Positions 1-7,962 of a stretch of DNA of 58,820 bases are shown here, one piece after another (positions within the stretch are counted from its first letter, which is position 1; every line of letters begins with the position of its first letter). The translations under genes were made by a program, and so were the position numbers. The DNA comes from Acidobacteriota bacterium (GTDB lineage Bacteria; Acidobacteriota; Terriglobia; UBA7540). The stretch spans positions 1 to 58,820 of the forward strand of contig JAMCXS010000008.1 in NCBI GenBank assembly GCA_023474345.1. Reading direction: 5' to 3'. The notes beneath the pieces were generated by a model. That model had not been told where the DNA came from and ran no database searches. It worked only from the letters and a program-made list of their open reading frames with translations.

Positions 1-604
1 ATCTTTCGAGGTCATCTCCAGTATCAAAACTCCAAAGCAAATATCGTGTCCACCTGCATCGGAGTATAAGCCGAAACCCAATTCGCGGAGTCACAAAACC
101 CCGCACATGGGTTCACCGGTCGGATACGGTTAGATCACGGGCAGCTTGAAGACAACAGCGACGAGGTCGAAATATAGATTGATATAGCCAAGGAAATAAG
201 GGATACTCTTTCCGCCAAGCGGCACCATCTCACACGCAAGAATCTATTTTCAATCATTATGGGATCTTGCCTGCTTATCTTAGCGGTCATACCGCTTTAG
301 ATTCCGGCGAGTCGCGCCAAGACGATTGTTGACTTGCAAAAGACGCGAGCGCGCAAAGATGGTTACTATGTGGAGTCTCTCCGGCGCGCTACGGCATTTA
401 ATGATTATTAGAAGTGTTCTTGGGCAGGGTGCATAAGGTTATTTTGCACCAGCCACGGTCCTTGGGACCAAGTGTCCGGAGCCGTTTCGCCCACAGTCAA
501 AACCGGCAAGGCGGGATGAACGACGTCGCCTTTCGCATCAGGAATGGAGACCGGCAAAAGCAACCCATCTAAAGTTGCGATATCGAAAAGGGGAAATTTC
601 TATC
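1..604. other. No gene recognised at left edge
   Basis: Only short open frames occur here, none with a convincing ribosome binding site or recognisable product. The stretch looks AT-richer by eye than the genes that follow. It may be a long upstream region of the glycoside hydrolase or the decayed end of a gene lying outside the window. Confidence 0.5.
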
Positions 605-2422
605 ATGCTCAGACCTCGATTACGTAGCGGTTCCTGCAGGATTTCTTTTCCCGCCCTCGTCGTATTGTCCATCACTCTGCTAACGCCTCCTGGAATTTGG
701 GGCAGCGGCCAAACAACGGTTCCTGACCACATTCCTCCCAAGCGTTCGTCGCAGATCGTAAACGGGTTTGGAATCAACTCCGACCTTCCGCGCAAACCGT
801 GGCTTCCCTGGGATCGCTGGTGGTGGACCAGGATGTTTGACGCCGGTGTCAGTTGGATTCGCATCGGGCAGTATGAGAACAGTTCGGACCAGACCAGTTG
901 GGACTGGGTGGAGAGAAAACGGGGCGTTTTCTCTGTTTCGCCGGAAGTTGATGATTACGTCGACTCGCTCGTGGAGAATGGCGTCAAAGTCCAGGTGCAA
1001 CTGCTTTATGGCAACCCTATGTACACCTCGCGAGCCGGCCGCCTGCCGAATTCCATCATCCCTGAGCCGGGGTCCTTCCATAACGATGACCGAAGCCTTT
1101 ATTCCGTATTCTGGCCTCCCACGACGCCCCAACAGATTAAGGCTTTCACGCGCTATGTGCGCTGGATGGTAAACCACTTCCGGGGCCGAATTCACTACTA
1201 CGCGCTTTGGAACGAGGAGGACATCGGTTACTGGAACCCCTGGGGAAATCCGGAGCAGTACGGACGCTTGCTGAAGGCATTTATTCCGGCCGTTCATCAA
1301 ACCGATCCAAACGCCAAGGTCATCTTCGGCGGCATGGCCGATCCCATCCGCAGTTTTGCGCGCCGGGCCCTGGACGCTTGCCAGTGCGCCTCGGGGATTG
1401 ATGTCTTCGCTTACCACACATATCCCGGATACGGACAGAATATGAACCCGGAAAGCATGGACTACGGCGCTTACAATAACGAATCTCCGGCCAAATTGCG
1501 CAAGATGGTGCGAGCCTATCCGGGCATTCGCCCCGGCATTCCCTTCTGGGATGATGAGTTCAATTCGATTCCATCCTGGACGGGGTCCGATGAGTCGGTG
1601 CAAGTCAAATACATCCCTCGCGGGCTGGTTTACAACTGGGCAGCAGGCGTCAGGACCTTTGTTTGGGAGCTTGTGCCGGGCGTGGACGGCAACGAGGATG
1701 ATGATTTCGGATTAATCCACGGGCTTCGCTACCTGCCCGACGATTTCACGGCCCGGCCCGTGTTCAAGGCTTACCAGAACACCAATGCATTATTCTCAGA
1801 TACGCATTTTGATCCCTCCATTCACATTAAGAGCTCGGAAATTCCCGCTTTACGGCGCCAGAGTGGTTTCCCGTTTCTGGCATATGGCTTCCGATCCCGC
1901 ACCAATAAGGCGATCGTGGCTTATTGGATTGCGGCTCACAGCCTGCCCGGAAATGTCTTTCCACCTTTTTATATAAGCCTCACTCTGGAAAATACCGGGA
2001 TTCGGCATCCGGTACTGATTGATGTTGATTCCGGCAAGATCACGCCGCTCCAGTGGAAGAAGGGTACGACGGACACACTCGAGTCTGTACCCGTCAAGGA
2101 TGCCGTTCTTGCCATTGCGGATGCGGATTACTTTGACTGGCCGGTCCTGCCGGAAGCACCAAGCTCGCTTGACGCATCGGCGGAGGGGCAAGCGGTTGAG
2201 TTGACCTGGGCCGTTCATGGCGGTGGGCCCACCCAGGTGCGGGTCGAAAGGCGGCATGGCAATTCCGGAGCGCCGTGGGAGGCGATTGTGACTCTCCCCG
2301 CTACGGCGCACGCGTATACGGATTCCCACGCGCCGGCCGCCGGCGTTGTCTGCTACCGGGTTCGGGCGCTGAACCATGCCGGCAGTTCCGCTTATTCGAA
2401 TATCGCGCGCATCGAACGATGA
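605..2422 (+). CDS. Secreted clan-A glycoside hydrolase with C-terminal Fn3 domain
   Basis: A 605-residue exported glycosidase with the TIM-barrel look of GH39/GH5-type enzymes. ATG 605 is preferred over an in-frame TTG at 575 because the signal peptide (basic RPRLR, then a hydrophobic run to about residue 33) begins there and a purine-rich GGGGAAA lies upstream. The barrel covers about residues 45-430. ALWNEED near residue 200 supplies the probable acid/base Glu, and WDDEFNS near 317 the probable nucleophile Glu. From about 516 a fibronectin type III domain follows (LTWAV, CYRVRALN, SAYSN). The substrate cannot be read from sequence. The next gene, an aminotransferase, starts 82 bases downstream on the same strand and may be co-transcribed. 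Family assignment below the clan level is uncertain. Confidence 0.85.
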   Translation: MLRPRLRSGSCRISFPALVVLSITLLTPPGIWGSGQTTVPDHIPPKRSSQIVNGFGINSDLPRKPWLPWDRWWWTRMFDAGVSWIRIGQYENSSDQTSWDWVERKRGVFSVSPEVDDYVDSLVENGVKVQVQLLYGNPMYTSRAGRLPNSIIPEPGSFHNDDRSLYSVFWPPTTPQQIKAFTRYVRWMVNHFRGRIHYYALWNEEDIGYWNPWGNPEQYGRLLKAFIPAVHQTDPNAKVIFGGMADPIRSFARRALDACQCASGIDVFAYHTYPGYGQNMNPESMDYGAYNNESPAKLRKMVRAYPGIRPGIPFWDDEFNSIPSWTGSDESVQVKYIPRGLVYNWAAGVRTFVWELVPGVDGNEDDDFGLIHGLRYLPDDFTARPVFKAYQNTNALFSDTHFDPSIHIKSSEIPALRRQSGFPFLAYGFRSRTNKAIVAYWIAAHSLPGNVFPPFYISLTLENTGIRHPVLIDVDSGKITPLQWKKGTTDTLESVPVKDAVLAIADADYFDWPVLPEAPSSLDASAEGQAVELTWAVHGGGPTQVRVERRHGNSGAPWEAIVTLPATAHAYTDSHAPAAGVVCYRVRALNHAGSSAYSNIARIER

Positions 2423-2504
2423 ACTGATCGGATGGTACGCGCCACTATCTTGCTGCGCCGCGTTCTCATGACGCGAGAAAATTTTCACTCAAGGAGATGA
2501 ACCA

Positions 2505-3821
2505 ATGGGCAAACTGGCGATTACCGGAGGTAAGCCGGTGCGGGGGAAGCCATTTCCGGCTTGGCCTGTTTATGGACCTGCAGAAGAGCGCGCCCTTCGC
2601 GATGTCCTGCACAGCCAGAATTGGGGCGGCTTTCCGTTTCCCAATCGCTATGCGGATTCGTTTGGCAAAAAGTTTGCCGCGATGCACACGGCCAAGTATT
2701 GTCTGGCGGTTGCGAACGGGACGATCGCCATTGAAATTGCGCTGCAAGCCGCCGGCATCCGGCCGGGTGATGAAGTGATCGTTCCAGCCTACACGTGGGA
2801 AGGAACTGTTGCGCCCATCCTGCGCCTGAATGCGATTCCGGTTTTCGTGGATGTCGATCCGGACACCTATTGCATTGATGTGAAGCGCATCGAAGAAGCT
2901 ATTTCGCCTCGCACACGCGCCATTCTTCCCGTCCATCTTGCTATGCGCTTTGCCGATATGGATGCCATCACGCGCATCGCGCGCGCCCACAAACTGCTGG
3001 TCATTGAAGACTGCGCTCACGCTCATGGCGGTCGCTGGAGATCAAAGGGTGCCGGCTCAATGGGAGATGCCGGCGCATTCAGCTTTCAGTCCAGCAAGCT
3101 ACTGACGGCAGGCGAGGGCGGTGCCATCCTCACAAGCAGCCTGGAAATCTATGAGCGCGCGCAAAGCTACACCAATTGCGGCCGAGCCAGCTTGACGGAC
3201 CGTTTTCATCATCGTCTGATCGGATTCAACTACCGGATTTCGGACTTTCAGGCTGCCATCCTTGACGCTCAACTGAAGCTTTTGCCCGCGCAGCAAAAAA
3301 AACGCACCGCCAACATCGAGTTTTTCGAACGGCGAGTCGCAGGCCTTCCTTCGGTGGCCCTGCTGCCCAGGGAGCCGCGTATCACCGCGCTCGCTGCTTA
3401 TCAATATGTCTTCAAGTTTCTGCCTGAAAACGGCCATGGGGCGTCCCGCGCCAGTTTCCTGGGAGCTCTTGAGATGGAAGGAATTCCCTGTGACGGGTTG
3501 TTCTATGAGCCGGTATACCGCAGCCCGCTTTTCCCCGCCGATCCTGAAACCTATCCGGTCCTCCGTTGGGGCAGGAAAAAGCCTATCGACTTCCGGCGCC
3601 AGTATCATTGCCCGAATTCCGAGCGCGCGGCTTATGAGGAATCCGTCTGGCTTCCGCATCACCTCTTCCTGGGTTCGCGCAAAGACACTCAAGACATTGC
3701 CGATGCCGTCGCCAAAGTCTGCGAAAACCTGCATGAACTCAAGGGAGTCCGCCATCCTGCCATTCGCCTGAAGACCATGAACCGCGCCGACCGTCCGAGG
3801 GTTGAGAGGCGGCAATATTAA
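2505..3821 (+). CDS. DegT/DnrJ/EryC1-family PLP aminotransferase
   Basis: A 438-residue PLP-dependent sugar aminotransferase-type protein. AAGGAG at 2491-2496 sits eight bases before the ATG. Family landmarks are in order: ANGTIAIEIAL (cofactor phosphate contact), GDEVIVPAYTW, IEDCAHAHGG near residue 170 (Asp to the PLP nitrogen), and SFQSSKLLTAGEGG with Lys198 as the Schiff-base lysine. The family normally transaminates keto-sugars for glycans or antibiotics, but lone members with GH neighbours also occur and may act as oxidoreductase-like or sensing proteins. Its position just after a secreted hydrolase suggests a sugar-linked role. That link is inferred from context only. Confidence 0.9.
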   Translation: MGKLAITGGKPVRGKPFPAWPVYGPAEERALRDVLHSQNWGGFPFPNRYADSFGKKFAAMHTAKYCLAVANGTIAIEIALQAAGIRPGDEVIVPAYTWEGTVAPILRLNAIPVFVDVDPDTYCIDVKRIEEAISPRTRAILPVHLAMRFADMDAITRIARAHKLLVIEDCAHAHGGRWRSKGAGSMGDAGAFSFQSSKLLTAGEGGAILTSSLEIYERAQSYTNCGRASLTDRFHHRLIGFNYRISDFQAAILDAQLKLLPAQQKKRTANIEFFERRVAGLPSVALLPREPRITALAAYQYVFKFLPENGHGASRASFLGALEMEGIPCDGLFYEPVYRSPLFPADPETYPVLRWGRKKPIDFRRQYHCPNSERAAYEESVWLPHHLFLGSRKDTQDIADAVAKVCENLHELKGVRHPAIRLKTMNRADRPRVERRQY

Positions 3822-4119
3822 AGCTATTGCCCAGTATGCAACCTGCTGTACCGCCGCCGATGCGCGCGAAATCGCATAAGGTTCACCACGAGCCGGCCAT
3901 TGCCGAAAGGCTACGTCACGACGGATTCGAACCCGGTCAGCTAAGGGATCAACCAGTTCCTGCCGGTGCGCTGGCTGGAACAAGAGGTGCCTCACTTCCC
4001 GGATATGATCCTTGAGTGGGTCGGATGCTTGGTAAGACGCCAGCCAGTCTTCCACGGTTATAGTCCTGACCTTCCAAATATCTTCATCTCGCCACGTAGG
4101 TCGGCTACTTATGTAGAAT

Positions 4120-4148
4120 TTGAAAAAGCGCCCCGCCGGGCCTACTAT
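4120..4148 (+). promoter_or_regulatory. Candidate sigma70-type promoter for the radical SAM gene
   Basis: TTGAAA at 4120-4125 and TACTAT at 4143-4148 are 17 bases apart, with a GC-rich spacer. This lies about 70 bases before the GTG start. The rest of 3822-4216 holds no gene I can support. Confidence 0.4.
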
Positions 4149-4216
4149 AACCTCAGGTGATTGGGTGTGAGGTCACTCGCGCGTGCTCCTCAGGTTAGGG
4201 TCGGAGGTAACTTCAC

Positions 4217-5332
4217 GTGGGAGACCTGTCGCGGCGGGAATGGATTAAATCGAGTTTGTGCTGGGCGGCATCCCTGTTCAGCTCCGCCTCTGCCTTACTC
4301 TGTGCCGCGTGCTACAAAGACCGCAAACCATCTTCTTCCTCAGGCAGCGGCGGGCGACCCGCGAACCAGCGACGCCGGGCTAAAGGAGCAGCGGACATCA
4401 ACCCTGAATTCAATCCTGGTTATTTGATTTTGCACAGGCGAGGTGAGCTGAAGGGAAGAGGACGGAAACTCTGGAACCTGATGGAACAGTGCCAGCTCTG
4501 CCCAAGGCAGTGCGGAGCAAACCGCTTGAAAGGGGAAAGGGGATTCTGCCAGTCAAACTCCAAGCTTGAGATCTCCGCCTATCACGCGCATTTTGGCGAG
4601 GAAAGACCTCTTGTGGGAAAGGGCGGCTCCGGAACCATTTTCCTGACCCATTGCAGTCTGCGGTGTGTCTTCTGCATCAACTGGCAAATCAGCCAGGGAG
4701 GCAATGACACACCACAGACAGTGGAAGGCATGGCGGAGATGATGTTGCGCCTGCAGGAAATGGGCTGTCACAACATCAACCTCGTCACACCGACACATTA
4801 CTCTCCCCACATCCTCCTGGCTTTGGACTTTGCGGCGGGCAGGGGGCTTAGACTCCCGGTGGTCTACAATACCTGCGGGTGGGAGCGGCTGGAAATCCTG
4901 AGGATGCTCGACGGCGTCGTCGATATCTACCTGCCTGACTTCAAGTATTGGGATGGTAAGATGGCCGCGGAATACTCTTCTGGCGCTGAAACCTACCCCG
5001 ACATCACGACAGCCGCCTTGCTTGAAATGCACCGCCAAGTGGGGGTGGCGCATCCTGCGCCCGACGGCCTCATGTACAGGGGCCTGATGATTCGCCACCT
5101 GGTCATGCCCAACGGGGTCAGCGGGACAAAAGGCGTTGTGGGGTGGATCGCACAGAATCTCCCCAAGGATACTTATCTTAACCTCATGTCGCAGTACACG
5201 CCGGCGTTCAAAGCTCAACAGTATCCCAAGATAGCCCGCAGGATTACGCGCTCCGAATACAGGGACGCCGTAGCCTGGGCAGAGGCAAACGGACTTACCA
5301 ACTTGGATATTCAAGGCTATCCGCCTTATTGA
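4217..5332 (+). CDS. Radical SAM protein, PflA-like (COG1313 type), with Tat-like N-terminus
   Basis: A 371-residue radical SAM enzyme. The start is GTG 4217, placed by GGAGGT at 4203-4208. The SAM iron-sulfur motif CSLRCVFC is at about residues 146-153. A second cysteine set, CQLCPRQCGANRLKGERGFC, lies near 92-112 and is typical of the PflA-like group found beside AmmeMemoRadiSam proteins. Unusually, the first 35 residues (SRREWIKSS, then a hydrophobic stretch) look like a Tat export signal, which would put a folded FeS enzyme in the periplasm. The reaction is unknown. The neighbour on the opposite strand is a SagB-like nitroreductase that also has a hydrophobic N-terminus, and the two genes converge with 86 bases between them. 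Confidence 0.88.
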   Translation: MGDLSRREWIKSSLCWAASLFSSASALLCAACYKDRKPSSSSGSGGRPANQRRRAKGAADINPEFNPGYLILHRRGELKGRGRKLWNLMEQCQLCPRQCGANRLKGERGFCQSNSKLEISAYHAHFGEERPLVGKGGSGTIFLTHCSLRCVFCINWQISQGGNDTPQTVEGMAEMMLRLQEMGCHNINLVTPTHYSPHILLALDFAAGRGLRLPVVYNTCGWERLEILRMLDGVVDIYLPDFKYWDGKMAAEYSSGAETYPDITTAALLEMHRQVGVAHPAPDGLMYRGLMIRHLVMPNGVSGTKGVVGWIAQNLPKDTYLNLMSQYTPAFKAQQYPKIARRITRSEYRDAVAWAEANGLTNLDIQGYPPY

Positions 5333-5418
5333 TAATGGGCTACTGCGACCTGTGCGAATCGAGTTCTGCAGACTCCGTAACGGTTTGGTGACCGATAAAA
5401 CGATTCCTTACGTATTGC

Positions 5419-6102
5419 CTAACGCGGGTGTCCGACCGGAATCAGATACAGAGGCTTGCAATTTCCATCCAGAGTCAGAACAATCTTAACGGCTTCATCC
5501 TCGAAGGCCCCGATGGTCACACCACCCAACCCTAGCGCCACGGCTTCCAACAGCAGGTTTTCCGCGGCGTGTCCCACTTCCATGTGGACATAACGCGGAG
5601 CACGTGCCGTACCGTATTTGCGAGAAGTCCGCTCGTATACTGCGGCCAGCACGAACACTGCCGGCGCTTGGGTAATTGCCTCCTGGTCGAGCGCGGCTCG
5701 GCGCAGGGCTGCTCGCAGGTCGCGGTCGGAAAGCTGGATAAGCCGATGGGGGTTCGGCTCGTAATGGTAAAACCCATTGGCTGTGGCCACATAAATCTCG
5801 AGAGGATAAAGCGCTCCCGCGGAAGGAGCCGTGCGCAGGCCATCCGGATGCGTTATGCCCTGGGCAGCCCAGAGCAGTTGTGAGAGTTCACGCTCGTTCA
5901 GACTTTCACGTGAGAATTCCCGGATCGAGCGCCGGCGCGCGAGCGCTTCTTCCACGGACATCTTTCCCTTTTGCTCCGGCGCGGGAAGTTGCACAATCTT
6001 CGGACAACTTCCTTTGGTTTGGATCATAGTGTGTCCTGCAACCGAAAAGAGCGCAACTGCCACTGGAAAAGCAAGCAGGGCAAACGCAAACTCTCTTTGC
6101 AT
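5419..6102 (-). CDS. SagB/ThcOx-like nitroreductase, probably exported
   Basis: A 227-residue FMN-dependent nitroreductase-fold protein. ATG 6102 is chosen because GAGGAGGTGG (6111-6120 on the complement) precedes it at ideal spacing; longer open frame upstream lacks one. Residues 1-25 form a signal peptide or anchor. The fold starts at MSVEEALARRRSIREFS (FMN-binding arginines), followed by LSQLLWAAQGIT, TAPSAGALYPLEIYV and AAENLLLEAVALGLGGVTIGAF, the signature of the SagB/ThcOx branch. That branch includes azoline oxidases of peptide natural products and many stand-alone redox proteins. No cyclodehydratase is nearby, so a RiPP role is not supported directly. It is the last gene of a three-gene minus-strand run with the two small genes upstream. 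Confidence 0.88.
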   Translation of the reverse strand: MQREFAFALLAFPVAVALFSVAGHTMIQTKGSCPKIVQLPAPEQKGKMSVEEALARRRSIREFSRESLNERELSQLLWAAQGITHPDGLRTAPSAGALYPLEIYVATANGFYHYEPNPHRLIQLSDRDLRAALRRAALDQEAITQAPAVFVLAAVYERTSRKYGTARAPRYVHMEVGHAAENLLLEAVALGLGGVTIGAFEDEAVKIVLTLDGNCKPLYLIPVGHPR

Positions 6103-6175
6103 CGTTTCAACCACCTCCTCGCGGGCTCTTCGTGCCGCGGCTTCCACACCCCATAGTTGCTGCACCTCAGAAACT

Positions 6176-6373
6176 TTAACAACCCTGGCTCAATGTGCTT
6201 TCATTGTCCTGCCAGAGCGTCGAGACAAACTCCCCTTTGCGCGTTGCAACCAGCGTTTCGGTTATCGGACGGCCATACCTAAGACGATAATGGTTGTTTT
6301 TCGGATTTGCGTCATCCGCTTCGACCGTGTCCACGTTATCCAAACGCCCGAGCGTAGCGAAGCGCGATTTCAT
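6176..6373 (-). CDS. Small hypothetical protein translationally coupled to the acidic-tail gene
   Basis: A 65-residue frame whose ATG overlaps the TGA of the preceding acidic-tail gene (ATGA), the classic arrangement for coupled translation. The product is soluble, without TM segments. A central stretch LRYGRPITETLVATRKGEF reads like a real protein, but no family is recognised. It ends with Cys. The nitroreductase start lies 73 bases downstream, so all three may share one message. It could still be a chance frame. Confidence 0.4.
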   Translation of the reverse strand: MKSRFATLGRLDNVDTVEADDANPKNNHYRLRYGRPITETLVATRKGEFVSTLWQDNESTLSQGC

Positions 6374-6600
6374 AAGTTGGTTAGGACGTCTTTCGCGTCT
6401 TCCCCTTCTTCTTCGTCGTCCTCTTCTTCCTCTTTCTTCTGTCTTTCCTCTTCTTCTTCCTCCTCTTCTTCTTCCTCCTCTTCTTCTTCCTCCTCTTCTT
6501 CTTCCTCGTTTTCTTCTTCGTCAGGTAAAGCGGGATCAGGAGTCAAATAGAGTCTGCCTGCGTTAAGTGGAAGAAATTGGAGTTCTTGTGCGTTGATCAT
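6370..6600 (-). CDS. Small protein with polyglutamate tail
   Basis: A 76-residue frame starting at ATG 6600 behind AAGGAGG (complement of 6604-6613), the best RBS in this stretch. The first 30 residues (MINAQELQFLPLNAGRLYL, then TPDPALPD) look like an ordinary short domain. The rest is a run of mostly Glu with a few Asp, Lys and Arg residues. The Glu run is encoded by a 15-bp tandem repeat. It is the first gene of a possible operon with orf65 and the SagB-like nitroreductase. Function unknown; a metal- or cation-binding tail or a modification substrate are possibilities only. Confidence 0.5.
   Translation of the reverse strand: MINAQELQFLPLNAGRLYLTPDPALPDEEENEEEEEEEEEEEEEEEEEEEEERQKKEEEEDDEEEGEDAKDVLTNL
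6451..6507. repeat. 15-bp tandem repeat encoding polyglutamate
   Basis: The unit TTCTTCTTCCTCCTC occurs at 6451-6465, 6466-6480 and 6481-6495, with a fourth copy to 6507 that diverges at the end. On the coding (minus) strand it specifies five Glu codons per unit, so gain or loss of a unit keeps the reading frame. Confidence 0.95.
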
Positions 6601-6984
6601 TGGCCGGCCTCCTTCTCTACACACCCTTCCTTTTCCATCAAGGGAAGCGGCTTGGCTGACGCCGTTTACGTACTGCCGCCGCCAAAAACTAATACGTCGG
6701 CGTTTCTCCTCGCGGCCACGTTCCAGTCTACGCACCCCTCGGCACCCAAGGTCTTTTTGGAGCCAACAGCAATCAGCGCAATCGACCACGGTGGCTCAGA
6801 CCCCGGCCCTTACTGAAAGAAACCGCGCTCCACACTCATCTGCCGTCTCATCGGCAATTGACTCATCAGACCGCGACGCTTCACAAGAAGCATCGTGCCG
6901 TCCGTTCCGCCCTTATGTCATGCCACCCGTGTCTCCACGGTCATACTGCATGAAAAACGAAACATCCTTTGTTGCGCGGCGCAT
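6601..6984. other. Intergenic, no gene supported
   Basis: This stretch between the acidic-tail gene and the receiver-like gene holds only overlapping open frames without RBS or family resemblance. It should contain the promoter of the minus-strand acidic-tail operon, but no clear -35/-10 pair stands out. Confidence 0.5.
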
Positions 6985-7413
6985 TCATGCTGCAATGCTC
7001 TGAACTCGCACATGGGTTCCGAACACTCGGCCTATCTCCGACGCTGTTATTGGTTCTACCAGGTAGTCCACGGCGCCCAACTGCATCGATTCCAGATAGC
7101 ACATCATATCGAGGCAACGTGCCACCACCAGCACAGGCAAGAGGCGGTCAATCACGACGGCGCGCTCCAGCACGCAACGTCCTTCAAAGCTCGGAGTCCC
7201 CTGACTCACCATGACGAAATCGAAAGCTCCGTCATCCAAGCAATGGATGCCATCCTGGTAAGAGTCGCATGCCCAGACCCGACACCCAAACCCTTCGAGA
7301 ACGTCACAATAGTAATGAAGTTCTCCCGGGTCTTCATGTATCACGAGCACTTTCCATCGCGGAGCGCGCGCGAACTGGTCCCACCCATTTTGGTTTGCGC
7401 CCCCCGGCTTCAT
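6985..7413 (-). CDS. Degenerate (pseudo-)receiver domain protein
   Basis: A 142-residue single-domain protein with the CheY-like pattern: WKVLVIHEDPGE (strand 1 and acidic pair), FDFVMVSQGTPSFEG, PVLVVAR, GAVDYLVEPI. The start is fixed by CGGAGGTGATTT just before the ATG (7413). The phospho-acceptor Asp is replaced by Ser (VMVS), the switch Thr/Ser by Ala (VVAR) and the conserved Lys by Glu (LVEP). It therefore should not be phosphorylated in the usual way and may act by constitutive binding. No kinase or DNA-binding partner is adjacent. Confidence 0.75.
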   Translation of the reverse strand: MKPGGANQNGWDQFARAPRWKVLVIHEDPGELHYYCDVLEGFGCRVWACDSYQDGIHCLDDGAFDFVMVSQGTPSFEGRCVLERAVVIDRLLPVLVVARCLDMMCYLESMQLGAVDYLVEPITASEIGRVFGTHVRVQSIAA

Positions 7414-7851
7414 AAATCACCTCCGAGAAGCCAGCGATGCGTGTTCCACCTTCGTCGCACAAGGCAGGTCTTGCATGCTGTTCCGCCTTTTTTTGCGCGT
7501 ACCGGGGACAACGGGCCCTATGCTCGGACGAGGCGATCAAAGGGCAAGCGTGTTGAGGCCTGTTTACACCTCTGTCAGGCCGTCTGTACGCGGAACATTT
7601 TCGTCTGCCACTAAAGTGGGCCGCGTTCTTTGGGCCGCGCGGCGATGCGTAGGCGCAAACAACAAGGTCTGCTGTGGAGGATATCTTCTGACGATCGGAA
7701 TCAGGGTCGCTGACTGCGGGAGGGCCCCCCTCCCTTTGGACGAAGGTCACCCAGAGCGTAAAGAAGGAGGCGTATTGCATCGGTGACCCCCCATTCGTTT
7801 AAAGTGTACTCCCAATAAATTGCAAGTCAAGCGGCGACTGCCGCGCATGTT

Positions 7852-7880
7852 TTGCGTGGGAAGTCTTCACGACCTATAAT
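7852..7880 (+). promoter_or_regulatory. Candidate promoter of uvrA
   Basis: A perfect TATAAT at 7875-7880 stands 17 bases after TTGCGT at 7852-7857, about 80 bases before the uvrA start. No obvious LexA-type operator overlaps it. The remaining intergenic stretch 7414-7851 shows no gene. Confidence 0.5.
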
Positions 7881-7962
7881 TAAAGGTTTGGGCATCTGGC
7901 TCCGGGTTGTTCCGTATGGTTCTCTTTCAGGGATTTAATAGGAACAGAAAGGATGACTCAAG

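Noticed and set aside
3922-3940. GGATTCGAACCC-like stretch resembling a tRNA T-arm complement
   Set aside because: No acceptor stem, D-arm or anticodon arm could be folded around it on either strand.
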